Assembly (NCBI GenBank): GCA_947034885.2
Contig: OX344757.2
Coordinates: forward strand, 558,001 to 622,000
Length of the DNA stretch: 64,000 nucleotides
Direction: 5' to 3'
DNA from: Thuidium tamariscinum
Taxonomy: Eukaryota > Streptophyta > Bryopsida > Hypnales > Thuidiaceae
Of the stretch, positions 1-13,210 are shown piece by piece; the stretch's first letter is position 1, and each line of letters begins with the position of its first letter. The position numbers were made by a program, and so were the translations under genes. Below the pieces are notes generated by a model that did no database searches, was not told the origin of the DNA, and saw only the letters and a program-made list of their open reading frames with translations.

Positions 1-3000
1 TTTGCAAAGAAGGGGACCCTTGTCACTTCTTGAGCAAGCCTGTCAAATTCATCGAATTAGATAGTCAATTTGGGAAATTCAATGCCTCATAAGTAATGTT
101 AAAAAAAATAGTTAAAATTAAAACTTACCGAATCGAGATGTCTTCACGATCTGTTGAACTGGGACGTCGTCATCTTCAAGGTCTGTTGTGGGTGCTACCC
201 ATGGTGGTTTCGGCTGACGAGATCCTCCCACACGCATTGCTGGTGCAATAAGAGCATCAAAGATGGACTTATCATCTTCGAAGGCTAGAATGTGACGGCG
301 GGTTGCGCGGCATGCCTGAATGCATGCACCTGTAGAAGCAAGAAATATGAATTAGTTTGAGGCTTAAGGGTGAAGAGATTTTTGAATGATTGGGTCATAG
401 GTCTCCAATAGAGGAAGAGTATCTTACCAGTAGACGTTGTAAAATCAACAACAACGTCCCCTGGCTGAGAGCAAGCCTCAACGAGCATCTACATGAACTG
501 ACGTGCCTTCTCACGAGGTCCACGCCACGGAGTGTCTCCATTCATGAACACATCGTCCTTGTTACAGAAATTCTGCAAGATATCATCTCGAACAACATTC
601 ACCCCTACCGCTTCATGAGAGGGAACGAACTGAAATGGGAAGTCTGTATCCTTCTTCGGTCCACTTTCACGGACCACTAATGATATCGCAAAGCGCATAG
701 TCTGCACGAGTGATTTCAAGAAGGTCAATAATTGGGAATAGAGAAAGACGATTGCCAATGACTGTAAGTTAAGAATGTTGGAATTGTTCTTACCGTCTTG
801 GAGGGATCTGTCGGTGATGTTAGATGGAGATGATTCATCCCCATCCAAGGAAGAAGAATCCGAAATTTGTATGTCTGGCAACAGCCAAGGATGTGGCTCC
901 TGTGTTGCTTAGAAGGAGCTGGATACATGACAATCATAGCTCCATTGTTGTGTAAATAATTGTCAGCAAAGTCAAAGATAGGTACCAGAAATTGCATGTT
1001 GAATTCGTTCCACGCTGGAATGGCTCCAGGTGGGGCGGATATAGTGGGAACGTGAAGTCCCTCTGGTACGTCCACAAATATCAAATCCACAGCTGGCTTG
1101 TCACTGTTGACACCCAGAAATGACCGATCCTTATCTGTAGAATGCTGCAACATAGACATCAATTGTCACGTGTAAGAAAATATAACGACACCAAGATATT
1201 GCATTGCCTTTCATACAAAAATGGGATTCCCAGAGTATGAATGAATTGTTCAAGGTAGAATTCGTACCATGCCTAAGAACGAGAAGACGTCGTTACAAGC
1301 CACTGTGTTTCCAGGCAAAATGGAGACGGACAAGTTTAAGATGCACTTGTCGATGTCAGGTACAGGATCCAGATTCTTCAATGTTGGGGTCAGTCCGTGA
1401 ACCAACCTCTCCTGTGTAAGAGAGAAGCTTGAGGAGCCATCGGGCATGTTGGCGGTGCTAGTGGCGGGCTCCTGCACTAGAGTTTCCGCCTTCCTCTTGG
1501 TCCCCTTCTTCTTGTCTTTGTCCTTGTCCTTCTCCACTTACGCCAAAAGCTTCTTCTTCTGGGTCTCATCGGCCTTCTTCTTTGCTTCCTCCAATTTCTC
1601 TATCTTCCTTTTATCGGAAGCCTCGCGCTTTCAAATAGCCCGTTCACGAGCGTCAGTGTCAAGCCCTTTGAACTCATCAAATTCGGGCTCACCAGACGAT
1701 TTCTCTTTCAAAGACTGAAAGAGGGCCTGTTCCTCAGAAGGAGTGACTCCAATGTTGCACTCTAAATACCAAGGGCACTTCAGTAGATGCGCGCTAGTCC
1801 ACGTCTTCAGTTGGTTGGGAGAGAACATGTAGTTAGCGGATGACTGGAGTTGCCAGGTCATAAGGAACGGAGGCAAATCCTCTTTTGCGATGGCCTTCTT
1901 GGGGTAGAGTTCAAACATAAAGTACCTGCAAATAGAAAGTGAGTGCTTAGTAATCCACATTTCTTTTGAGCCTCAAAGAACTAATACGTCATAGAAGGAG
2001 TTACAAGGAAAAATTCAATGAAAAACAAACCTGAATATGACCCGTCTGACGGCCAATACGGATCCACGATAATCGGGAAAGGAGTCTGACTTCTTAAAGG
2101 CATCTGAGCCCTTGAACACCCCACTATAACCAACGTCCCACAACTTCATTCTCCACCCTTTCAAGTAGTCAACCAGCTTAGCTGGTTCGCCCACCACAGT
2201 CATGTCTATGGGGATGTTATTAGTTTGCATCATCCCCTCGTACATCTCGAGGACCCCATCTTCGAGCTATTAAACATCATCACAAAGTGAGCTTAAAGAA
2301 CGTCATTACATTAATCACAGTAGAGAAGTAGTGGAAATGAATTTGAAGGAACTAAATGACAACCAAAGAGTGATCAAGTGATTTACATGCAGTACTTACC
2401 CCTGCATACCATGCTGCCTTGGCAAGAAAAATCAGTAGCTTGTCCTCATTAACAGGACGTGGAGGTACTCGCCGTGCTTCTCTAGACGAACTGGAGGAGT
2501 TGAGCCACCTCAACCACTTTAGCTTGTGCACACTAGACACATTGGTTGTTGCTATCATTTGGAGCTTCTCTAATGTAAACTCCGGGACAGAGAAGAGCGT
2601 CCAATGTCGCTCAATCTGCAGTAGGTATGGAATCAATTCATAAGAATTCCATTGCCAAAAAGAAAAGAGAAGCATTCATGAAGGGCTGAACTTATTATTA
2701 CCTCATTCAGCCATTCCGGGCCAAGGTGCGGGGAAGCAATAGCGGTAATCTTGGAGAGCTTCTTGTATAGCTTGTCCGTGGAGTCCTTAATGGATGCTCG
2801 CATCGCAAGAGCCCGTGCAGTAGCAGACTTCTTCTCGACTGGTGTGTCCTCTTCATATTTGCGCAAAGCAGCATCTGCGTTCGCTGATATCTCTTGCTGC
2901 AGGTCCATAGAGTGAGACAAGCAATGAGTTTCATCACCATGGAAAGATAGTGAGATCATAGAGATGAAAGACCATGTACTATAATCTGGAATAATGATTC

Positions 3001-4595
3001 AAGATAGGACCCTTACCTTGAAAATAAAGGAAGTAAAGACTTCCAAAGGCATCTTATACCAAGTCTTCCGTGTGCTCTGTTTGCATGTCTTGACCTCCTC
3101 TTCAGTGAGCAGCTCGTTGAATTTTTCAACCTCCATGAGACCGTACTTCTGAACCCTGTAGAGGGTGTGAACTAGGTTCGTTTTGATGTAGGAGCTCTCC
3201 GTCTGACTGTACAAGCAATGCAGTGGACCCAATATTAGAACACATGATAGAGTGGAAGTCCGATTCCATACATGAACTTGACATAAACTGAGCTAAGTAA
3301 TTTGAAGGTATGCATACCTATTTATGCCGTGCATAGCTTGCATGGCTATACCAATGCGTCCTCTTGTGTCAAGAACAATGGAGTCCACGCACACATGCCA
3401 ATCCACTTCGGATGAGTAGAGACGATTGATGTGATTCATCCAAGCAATGCGTCTGTGATTTCCATCACAGACAAAGAACTTGTAGTCAACCAATTGATAA
3501 AGGTGGGGATTGGCCTTCAACTCCTCATTGAATTTGTCATTCACTGAATTCCAAATGGGCCCCCATCCGGCTTTATCCTCATCTGTGAAGATCCCAGTGT
3601 CTCCCGCTTCGTCTGCAACAGATACATAGAAAACCCGGGCCCCCTCCTCGTAGCCTCTACTGAACTTGTTGTCCAACATCGTGAGGTCACACTCCAAAGT
3701 AGGCCTGACCATGGGCATAGGCACCATCCTGCATAATGGAATCCAAAGTCGTGAGTGATCAGATGTCGTAAGTTGCAGGCTAGAGATAATGGAGAAGGTG
3801 TCGACTTTTTGGGACCGCCGAATATCGTCCTCTAGAGCATCATCCGCAACACCGGGAATGTGGTAGTCCACCTCCACCGCCGGCACTTGCACCACCTTCT
3901 CCTTCGTCAAGTCTGTCACGGTCTCCTCAGGCGCTGCCAGCCTCGTAATGACATTCGACTTCGTCAAGGATGATGCAACGGACTTCGGTGAGGTGTCTGT
4001 ATCATCACCCTCCTCATCGTCGTCGTCGTCATCATCCTCACTGGAGGACTGAAAATAAAACACAGAAGGACTATATAAGACCATTCTTTAATAAATCAAT
4101 AAGCAACTCATGAAATCAGTAAAATATGTCCTTTCAACAGGGATCATAAAGCTCTCGTGACTATAGGCCTTAGACTAAACAGACGCAAACCAAAGGCAGA
4201 GTTCTAAACTCGCCACAACAAAATATAAGTGTGTCGTCATCTCCATCAGAGCACGTGCCACCATCTAGCATACAGCTACAAGAAATGGAGTCCACATCAA
4301 TGGCGGCCATATCCAAGGCTACATCATCAGACCCTACAGAGGTGAGGTTTGACCACATTGGAGACACAAGTCCCTCATGCTGACCACTGCCTAAATCCGA
4401 ATCCAATTCCAAAATCAAGTTGTCCAAATTTACCCTCGCCCGTGGATTTTGAACAATCGGGTTATCCTCCGGTCGAGCGTCATCAACATCCATAGCCTCT
4501 TGAGATTCCAATGAGTCGTCTTGTTGTGTCTCTTGCAAGAAATCTGCAATATTGGAAGTGCCGGCTCCATCACCCTGAGACTCTCCTTCCGCCAT
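1..4595 (-). pseudogene. ParB-like / DNA-methyltransferase-like gene, copy A (runs off left edge)
   Basis: Multi-exon gene. Exons I infer from splice signals and from alignment by eye to copy B (21058-27963): 4595-about 4213, 4048-3318, 3206-3017, 2896-2702, 2615-2400, 2266-2031, 1925-1268, 1144-794, 701-428, 329-129, 39-beyond 1. Exon 2 starts acidic (run of D/E), then carries a conserved block ending in CDGNHRR (about 3451-3471), resembling the GxxHR loop of ParB/DGQHR-type folds. The C-terminal exons read like a beta-order N6/N4 DNA methyltransferase: a DPPY-position motif DVPEG near 1065-1080, then PWRGPREK, GDVVVDFTTSTG and CRATRRHILAFEDD. The DPPY equivalent is degenerate, so activity is doubtful. 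In-frame stops occur at 1631-1633 (TGA), 1538-1540 (TAA) and 489-491 (TAG where copy B has Q). Homology to copy B is clear; the domain names are inference from motifs. Confidence 0.72.
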
Positions 4596-4747
4596 TGACC
4601 CTCCACCAGAAACCTAAATGAAAAGGGATCCACTGAATTCATGAGAAGTAAAAAGAGAATATGAAAGAGAATAATACACAGCAACCAAATCAAAACTAAA
4701 TGGAACCGAAATGGTTGGAGTCAACCAAGGCCACATTATCGCCAACC

Positions 4748-5560
4748 CAGGCCGCGGCATCGACACACACTTGTGTCGATATGAATGTGATTCAAGTTCG
4801 TACTGGCGCATGGCCGCGACCCCGAAGGGGACCCTCTCGGTGCCAAGACCCCCCGAGGAGGGGGGCAGTCTATGCATCTAAGCTCGATACAACTCGCACA
4901 TTGCGCACCCCGCATCTGCAACCCCTGAGAAAGAAAATAAAAAAAATGGGGGTGGATCGGCCAAGGCCACCACCCCAACCACCCACCACCGCGGCATCGA
5001 CACACACTTGTGTCGATATGAATGTGATTCTAGGTCGTACTGGCGCATGACCCCGACCCCGAAGGGAACCCTCTCGGTGTCGAGACCCCCCGAGAAGGGG
5101 GGCAGTCTATGCATCCAAGCTCGATACAACTTCCACATTGCGCAATTGGCACTCCCGATCCCTAAAAAAAATTTATGGAATAGGGGGTGGATCGGCCTAA
5201 GCCACCACCCCATGCACCCTGAGCTGCGGCATCGGCACCCTTGTGTCGATATGAATGTGATTCTAGTTTGTACTCGCGCTGGACTTCGAAACCCAAGGGG
5301 TCTTCGGCGATTCCTAATCCGCAGGGAGGGTGGAACCTCTGCATCCAAACCCGATACAACTCGCACATTGCGCACTCGACTTACCAGACCTACTGAAGAA
5401 AAAAGTGAGTGGCCCCTCCGCGGCCTCGACGGACACTTGAATCAATTCAATCTTGAATGCAGCCTGGGCTATGGTTGAAACTGAGTTGTGTATGCATCCT
5501 ACCTCGACGGAACCCACACGTTGCACTTCAAACATTCGTAACAAAACAAGCAAAGGAATG
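4748..5560. repeat. GC-rich tandem repeat, about 235-bp unit, hairpin-forming
   Basis: Three recognisable units begin near 4748, 4989 and 5222, with a degenerate fourth from about 5419. Each of the first two opens with a perfect 9-bp inverted repeat (ATCGACACA, 4-nt loop, TGTGTCGAT) and continues with CCCCGAAGGGG-like and CCCCCCGAG/GGGGGG hairpins, a conserved CTCGATACAACT stretch and a GGGGGTGGATCGGCC block. The array lies just upstream of the start codon of copy A on the minus strand, so it may be part of its promoter or 5' UTR. Long ORFs on both strands here follow the repeat and are not taken as genes. Confidence 0.75.
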
Positions 5561-5894
5561 AAAGAGGCGCACCTTCTTTGTTTTCTTTGACGGCTTCCGT
5601 GCTTGGGTTTCCCCACCCGCATTGTCGCTCGGAGCTCACCGCGACCTCAACTTCCGCTCCATTGTCAATCCCTTGGAGAATACCCAAACGCGACGCAAAA
5701 TCCAATTGAGGAAGAGGCAGTGCATTGACTGACTCTCTCTCGCACTGTGAGTCCACCACCCCACTGGCGAGTTCCGACTTTAGGTCGCCTTCACGATTGA
5801 CTGTGGTTTCGTGGGCTAAGTTCGGCCATGGGATCTTGAGGCCTGGTCCCCGATCGCCCGAGGTCAGGGTAGGGAATGCGGCCCCCAGGACCAC
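5499..5894 (-). other. Open stretch, possible 5' exon of copy A
   Basis: A 131-codon open frame on the minus strand in CpG-rich sequence. It has a possible donor (AAG/GTGCGC) near 5573. It could be an upstream exon of the minus-strand ParB/methyltransferase-like gene or merely a GC-rich promoter. No domain recognised and no matching exon found in copy B. Confidence 0.2.
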
Positions 5895-5916
5895 CGACTT
5901 GGGAGGAAATGATTAA

Positions 5917-6809
5917 TTTTGAAATTTTTATTTAAAATTTCTCTTTTTGAATTTTTGATTTCATATTTGATTTTTGTGACATTACATTTTAAAAGGGATT
6001 AAAAAATTAGGCGTTGATCATGGCCCAGACTGAGAGCATTTTGTATCGACTTCGTACTTAGTAGGGCCGAGCGAGTGGAGAACCTACCCAGGTCTTTTTA
6101 CATGTATTGGTTTATTAATTGTTTTAAATAGTGGAATCAGGTTTAAATTAAGTCTCGGTATTACTTCTGACTTTCTTGAATAAGTGACGAGAAACGATTA
6201 TGTTCATGTTGGCTCCTCATTTGTAAAATTATTCCCACATACTATTTCATGGTTGTGCATTATTCATTTGTTTTTTCTTTTGGATATTGGGGGACCATGC
6301 TAGGATGAAATTAGGTCTGACGTGCTTCCGGGGTTATCCAGTTTTGATTTTCTTATGTCCGCTTTCTCGGGAAGGTAATGATTAGTAATATCCTGATTTA
6401 ATTCTTTTGTCAGATCTGCACATCGAATGTTCCAGATGCTTGGATGGTACTTATTCAAAATCTCTGGCGGCTTCTTGTATCTCCATTAGTATTGATGACA
6501 GAGTCTCATAAATGGATACTATCCTTTGCCTTCTTGGTGGCGGCAGCCTATTTGATGATAACCCTCGTTTGAAGCTTGGTTGGTTGAAAACATTCAAATT
6601 GTTCGAATTGTCTGTTCCTAGCAGGCTAGTCGTTGTATGGATTCTTTTCGTTTGTGAAAGTTCTTTCTCTTTGTTTTTCTTGACGTGTTATAGTCATCAG
6701 TTCACGCACTTTGCTTTAGAGGTTTTAGATTGAATTTTGACTTGTGTGAGTATCGATTGGATTAGATTGGACGGTCATTTGCTTGGAGTCGGCTACCATA
6801 GATTATGTC
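5917..6809. other. Spacer between the divergent genes A and C
   Basis: AT-rich sequence between the minus-strand methyltransferase-like gene and the plus-strand transposase gene. Short open frames (for example 6512-6733) have no recognisable content. It probably holds the 5' UTR and promoter of the transposase. Confidence 0.4.
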
Positions 6810-7169
6810 ATGGACAACCTCTCAAATATGGTGGTCGTGAGGCCAGCAGATGATGGCGTACCGGTGGATTTCCCTGTCGGGGAAGATGGTTTAGCTTCTG
6901 TGTCCGCAACTAGACTAGGTCTGAGGTTTAAATTTAGACCGGACTCAATTCATGTGGATGAGGAGTTTGTGGCTGAAGACTCTGGTGTTCTTACTCATAG
7001 CGTGGGGCACCTTCCATCGTCCTCAGGGGAGAATATTTGTTGGCACTTGAAACCGGGAAGCTATAGAACTTATGGCGTAATAGATTCTGTGGAGTGCGGG
7101 TCCAAAAATGCTTCTTCTTTGAATAGGTCTTCCTCTTCCTCCTTCCAAACACCTCCCTTGCTGCGCCCG

Positions 7170-8849
7170 TGTCATAGCACAGGAAAGTCAAGTTGCTTCT
7201 CTAAGACCGGAAATGGCCCTAAAGTGACTCGTTTATCATTCCTACAGAGATTTGGTTGCCAGATGACTAATATCCGGAAATCAGAATAAGGATTACCATA
7301 AAACCCCAAGCACACTTATCTACTTTTACCTTATCATACTCTAAAACTCTACAGACTCCCCTATTTACAAACTTACAGAATCCAAACCGGAACAGAGAGT
7401 GGGTAGCAAATCCAGCTCTCCTACATCCTAAGATACTTTCCGGTTTTTCCCAATAACCAGTGTCCGGAATCGAGTTTAACCTCTGAACAAAGAGGGATCT
7501 GCGTATTGTGATTAAGGAAGGAAGCTTACAACTTACCCTCTGCGTTTTAGAGTGTCAAGAGTGCCACTTAAATAAAGAAAACAACAAAACAACATCAATC
7601 CTATTCAACCTAATTTCCCTCACAACTAAACCGGATAGCTATCTGGCCTAGCAGGTCACGCAAGAAAACTTCAGTTAAAACTAACTTACACTACAACGAC
7701 GGCCTACTGGGTTAGTCTAAACTCTGGGCAGAATCCGGGACGGGCGGATTGAGAAGTCGTCACCTTCCCTACACATTTCCGGTTACCAAAGAACCTGTCT
7801 ACCGCTTGAACTGGAGTTGTCCGAAATCATCAACGGCTATGGCTCCAAGTGACTGGGACTATCTTCAGATAACGGGAAAACCGGAACCGATCGCACTGAG
7901 GGATCAGGAATCCACCATCACACACAGATTGCACTTACACTCCCAAGAATCCGGATAAACCCAATATCCGGGCACACTCTCTCCCTACCTATTCCTGCAA
8001 CTCTACAGAACATACACCAACAGGGTCACCCACTGGAATACACGCCGTCACCTCAATGTGAGCCAGAAACGCTGACTTGAATTGCACAATGCTAGGAAAA
8101 CAAGGTATGAAAATGCACACTAACAAACTGAAAACTAACACCTAAATACTTTACAACCCAAGGGAAACCACAGCCCAAGGGAAATCAGAGCCAACCACAA
8201 GGGAATGACACGTGCCATTCGCCTTATCCGACTCTCAGTTGACTTCCACTGAACGCCAGCACTATTCGTAAAAAGTGGATCTCAGATCCGAAAAATCCGG
8301 ATCCAGTGGAGTCAACCTTACCTACTCACCTAAAAGCAACTCGAAAAGTGCTTTCTACCAAAAACTTAGGTTTTCAACCGCCAACCTACTACTGTACCTA
8401 ACCCTAAACCTATTTCCTTGGCCGCTTCCCTGGAATCTCTTCCTTCTTGGCGGCGCCCTTCCTTGGTGGTTGTTTCCGGGCAGAACCGGAAGTGTTCTTG
8501 CGCTTCCTCGCCTGTGTAGCTTTGGCCTTCAATTGGGCCTTGACCTTCCTTGTCATGGCCAACTTAACATCTGGATCAGAATCAGGTTTTGACTCCTCAC
8601 TTCCAGATCCAGAGGTGGACTCTTCATCCTCCTCCTCTTCCAAAGAGGTATTCCGGTTCCGGTTCCGGTAAAAAGATAATCCCTCTGTTAACACTATTAT
8701 CTCCTTATTGTTTTCCGACATTCCGGTTTTCATTACTATACTATAAATCTGCATTTAGACTAATAAATCACAAATTCATATGAAAAATCGAAAGAATTAA
8801 AACCTAATTTATGCTTTCTAGACTAAAGATGACTTTTCAGGTTGCGACA
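7170..8849 (-). mobile_element. LTR-like element, 1,680-bp short form, copy 1
   Basis: Begins TGTCATAGCACAGG and ends GGTTGCGACA, so TG...CA termini. Flanks are gcccg (7165-7169) and gtccg (8850-8854), a 5-bp target duplication with one mismatch. It is the same length as, and nearly identical to, the element at 25127-26806, with roughly a dozen differences by eye, all transitions among those I checked. It keeps the C-terminal end of the acidic ORF2 of the 4-kb relative at 42833-46826 (minus strand), so it looks like an internally deleted derivative or an LTR-type fragment. No pol genes. Confidence 0.8.
8410..8754 (-). pseudogene. Truncated acidic/basic ORF2 of the short LTR-like element
   Basis: A 114-codon frame with an acidic serine run (EEEEDEESTSGSGSE) followed by a lysine-rich tail (RKQPPRKGAAKK). 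The tail matches the C terminus of the 422-aa ORF at 44219-45487 (RKQPARKGAAKH), so this is its remaining 3' end. Function unknown; the tail looks nucleic-acid binding or nuclear. Confidence 0.6.
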
Positions 8850-11800
8850 GTCCGAAGCAAAAACCGGGGTCTATTGAACTCAATCTCTTGAGCTCTGATT
8901 CGGAAGGCCACTCACCTATCCTTCCATCTACGGTACCATTCCCTGCTTCCATGTCTACCCTTCCAACTGAGAAAGGTGCGCCAGCATTGGTGTTGGGAGA
9001 TACCCTCCAAAGGATTGGATACGCTACGTCTGTGATCGATAACTTGAGAGGATTGAGTCTCTTGAAAGGCTGTAGGAACATACTATCTAGAATTGATTAT
9101 AATGTAATCGTCATTCGTAGGCTCTCGGTTTTGCCGTCCAATTTCAATGGTGATGTTATTTTTGAGTTGCCTTCTGTGGAGAGCTTGGAGGGTTCATCCC
9201 AATCGAAGCAAATGTATGGAATGGATAGGCGGCATGACGGACATGTGAGGACCAAAGCTGCTACAACGAATATTGTGAACCGCACGGGCCTGCTGTTTCG
9301 AACTTCAGTCTGCGTTGGTCATCTTCGTTGCACAAACAGTAGCTGCGAATTCCTTGGCCGTGTTCACCGACTGCAAAGCGTGAATGAGATGGAATGGGAA
9401 GGCGTGTCACCTTCTCCTCTTGCAGTTGGGGAAAAACATCCAGCAAGGTCGACACTTCTCTGCATAGTCTGCAAGGAGCCTCCCAGTTGTATTGCGCGCT
9501 GCAATGTTCGAGTGTATTACGTCTTTGGTGGAGATAATATGTCCCGAGCGTTTGTTCATCTTGGAAAGCACGAACACCCAATGAAGGATGGTGAACTGCG
9601 CGACATGCAAGAGAAATCTTGATCGCTAATTTCAGAGCAACTGGAGTGAACCCCCTCCGCCACGAATTCGTCTATTGTTTTGGAGGCTACAAAGAATCTA
9701 CTCGGCGGCCTGATCCTGCAGGCGGAAGGCGAACAGGCAAAGACGCTCGAGTTCGATGAACTTGTTCCCGTACTAGATAAGTGCAAGTATTTGAGCTCTC
9801 CAAGTATCCGAAATGAGGTAGCATCATTCAAGTATCTTAGGAGATTTGGAGTCATTGATAGCATAACAAAGTTAAGAGGCGCCAGTACTTGGGCATTCGT
9901 TCAGGAGAGCAAGTTCCCTGCCATCCCTGGTCAAGGAACTGATGTGGACAAGGTTTTTGTGTTCAAGATGTCTGAGTTAGGTCCGGGTAGTGAGGTGGAC
10001 TTGGTGAAGCGTATGCAACTAGGAAATGACCTTGAAGACGCGTGGATCATGTTCGACCATGTGAAACGTGTTGTAGGCTGGACCACCATGGCTTGCCATG
10101 TCTATGACTCCGCCTATTGCCGTGCAATGACCGTTGCGTGCTGTGATATGCAATCAGAAGACTGTGCGGCTCAAGTCTTATTTTGGAGGAATTTAAATTC
10201 TGTTCTTCACAGGAACGGTGTTCATGATCCGCAGTTCAAGGGCTTCATGGCAGACAGTGCTCAAGCGAATTGGAATGCAGTTAGAATTGTCTACGGATCA
10301 GGAGAGAGCTCGGAACCAATGAAAGATAGGGAGCGGACTTGTCTCTTCCACTGGACTCAATCCATGGAGAAGCATACGAAAGCCGACATTCGTGGCGACC
10401 TACAAGATCAACACCAAATATTATGCAAACAATATAAGAGTGCCACTTCTCCTGAGGAGTCTGAAACTCGATATCTTGCCATCAAGGCATGGTGGCTGTC
10501 ATCAGGAGCCACTTCAGAACCTCGACTACAGCGTCTAGAGTTGTGGCTGGCCTTCTAGCATTTCCACTACAAACAATGGGGTGGATATCAACAATTGGTA
10601 TGTTATCAACCCTAAACCCTAAAACCGTAATTTGCCATTTGAGACATTTTTGTAATCTTCTACTTCACTTACCAGGCAATGAATTTTTAGTTCCTTGGAT
10701 TTGCGAAAAGTTTTACATACCTTCTACCCTGATTGCACTCTCTCGGGACCGAGAGACCCCTACTGGGGGAGAGGGCTTGCAAACAATCGCGCTTTGTGCT
10801 ACCGGTTGACGCATTCAAATTTGCTTTTGAAATGCAATTCCATGTAGTCCACTAGCGAGCCCTTCTCGCGTTTGCGCCTACCTAGGATGGGTTCTACTTA
10901 GAAGTCAAATGACCCTATGCTTTGGAGGGCTACTGCCAAAAATCATTGACATGCTTCTGAACTGCTTTGACAGATTCTTTATTCGGGGTCTCAGTGTGTT
11001 CTTGGACATTGGAGGATCTATCTTTGAACGAGCGGGCAGAAATGCCTTCTTGCAACTTAGCCGAGACTGTACACAATAAATGGCTGCAACAATCTGGAAA
11101 TAGAGGTAGGGATTTGTACGTTGCTACGGTGGACGACTTTGTTAGAGCTTTTGTTCAAATGGTAAGATATTACCAATACCTCAAGGGGAACCAAGGCGGA
11201 ACGGGACCGGGCAAGGAAGAGTTGTTACTTAGAGCTGCACAGCGATCGACGGAGCGAACTAGGAATCCAAAACCGCTAACTGAAGCCATTGCCAACATTT
11301 TAAATGTAGAAGAATTCATCAATCGAGAGCCCCATCTTGAAGGTGAAGAGGTCTTTGGATTGCAAAAAAGAAAAGATGACATGGCTCTAGGCTGCAAACA
11401 CGATTCACATAGACTTGACAAGGTGAACTTCTTACATCCGCGTATTCAAACTAGATCTAGGAGAGCCAATTCATCTGCGCACTCTCTGAATCCAATTTTA
11501 GAGGATGTGCCCCTCACGGTACAGAACGAAGATGAAGACTGTACGGAAACCGAAGACGATTTGGGAGCAAGGACTACCGCTGGACCGAGTCATGTGTCCG
11601 GAATTCAGGAGACTGCTTGTGATGAGTCAAAATGGCACATAGCTCGTTTACCAAAAACATCAGCAAAAGTATGCTTTGCCCTCCAGGCTATTACGAAGAA
11701 GAAATGTATTGCTCAGATAATTCAAAATAATGTCGCCACTGCAGCTCCAACATACACAGGTATGATGGTGAATTACAGGAAGAATACTAGTGATAAAATG

Positions 11801-12475
11801 CAGTTATTTTTCTACAATGACGACATTGAGCGATGTGTGAAGGGGACGCGAAGGAAATGGGTTTCGATCCCACCAGCAATTCCTGATGTTTGGCCCATCA
11901 AACTCGGAACGAAGCTTTCGCTGTCTGAGATTTTAGCCCTCGAGAACGCAGGTTTTCAACTTCCACAGCGTCAACTTATTTCACCACGGCGATTGTTCGG
12001 GGGTACAACGAGTGCAGAATTGTTGGAGGCGTACCCTATTCCTTCTTCAGCGGATGAACATCCAAATGCTCGTGCTGGGAAGGTAGTCCGTTGAAACCCG
12101 AAATCTCCTATAGTTAAGCACCAAAACAATTGTGCTTCTGCTTTGACATTGGTTGTACGAATTGACAAAGTGACAATGGTTCCTCATCCAGGATTTGGGT
12201 GTATAGTTTCATTGGCATCTGGTACGGAGCCGAAGGCAGAAAAATACTTGATGACAATTTCGTCATTTCCGGACTGCACTTGTCCAAATTTCAAGGAAAT
12301 GAAACTTAGGTGCTTGGGTAAACGTGGAACATGGGCAAATTGTAAGCACTTGTATTTCATTTTCATTGTTATTTGCAAACTACAGCCTACAATAGATCTG
12401 TTTATGCATTGTGCCACTCTTAGCTTCAACGAAGTGAAGCAAATACTCTTGAGTGGCATACTGAATTACTTGTGA

Positions 12476-13210
12476 GGAAAGTAGGATTCTGAAATTGAAG
12501 TAAAATTAGGATGTTGTTCAGTTTTGACTTCAATAAAGATTTTTTGACCCTACACTTGGAGAACCTTTTTGGATAAATGTGAAACACATGTTTACATTGT
12601 GCTCAGCAAAAACATTTCAGTTTGGTAATATAAAAAGTATGACATTGACCCTAAACCTCACCTTTTTGTCTTCTCTTGAACTAAACCCTAATCCACTTGA
12701 AATAATTAAATTGTAGTGCTTAGCTTTGCTACTTCAAATTATAAAGAAAGAATAAATATGAACAAGGTTTCGTGTACCTAGTGTTGACAATGAATTCAAT
12801 TTAGGAGTTCTTTGCTTATGAACCCAATTGTTCATTTCACCTTGCTCTTCAACCTCTCTTCTTCAACTTTCACCCAAGTTTCTCATGTCTTCAGCAATGC
12901 ATTCAACCAAACTATTCACTGAATTGTGCTTCCATGAACCATCCACCTTTTTCATCCACTTTTTTCATCCACTTTTGTCCTCTGCGTTTTTCATCCACTT
13001 TTTTCATCCACTTTTGTGTCGTTTCATCTAACTTCTTCCAAAAATTCATCCATTTTTTTTCTTCTTCTTTGCAATTTTCTTAAGAATTCTAACTATTTTT
13101 TCAATTTTTCTTTCATTATTCTTCGTCCCCACTCACTAATCCCTGCTCACCGCTCCCTGCTCCCTTTGTAGCATTCTCCCAAATGTAAAGGATAGGAACA
13201 TGAAGGCTTT
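12476..13210. other. AT-rich spacer with TTTTTCATCCAC repeats
   Basis: No gene seen. Between about 12947 and 13060 the motif TTTTTCATCCAC recurs at least five times in short tandem. Scattered CCCTAA words occur. Confidence 0.4.

Larger units (their letters stand above)
6810..12475 (+). pseudogene. MULE transposase with WRKY-GCM1 and SWIM zinc fingers, copy C
   Basis: Three parts in order. (1) N-terminal region 6810-7169 and 8855-9622, ending in a WRKY-GCM1-type zinc finger: GHLRCTNSSCEF, then CIVCKEPPSCIARC and a terminal HLGKHEHP. (2) Transposase core 9650-10600 with GFMADSAQANWNA and FHWTQSMEKH, then a tail with MPSCNLAETVHNKWLQQSG (about 11040-11100). (3) A SWIM finger (CTC...WANCKHLYF) at about 12276-12356. 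The family is Mutator-like; known members excise and reinsert DNA in the nucleus. Premature stops at 9620-9622 and 9647-9649 (TGA), 10556-10558 (TAG) and 12092-12094 (TGA), all in one frame. The 1,680-bp insertion at 7170-8849 splits the N-terminal part; removing it with one 5-bp repeat restores the frame. An intron or insertion lies between about 10600 and 10966. Inactive as it stands. Confidence 0.87.

Noticed and set aside
4878..5478. Long open frames on both strands (165 aa minus, 156 aa plus)
   Set aside because: They follow the period of the GC-rich tandem repeat and have no independent coding signal.
8447..8671. Plus-strand frames inside the short element
   Set aside because: Shadows of the minus-strand acidic ORF2 remnant (serine/glutamate repeats read in reverse).
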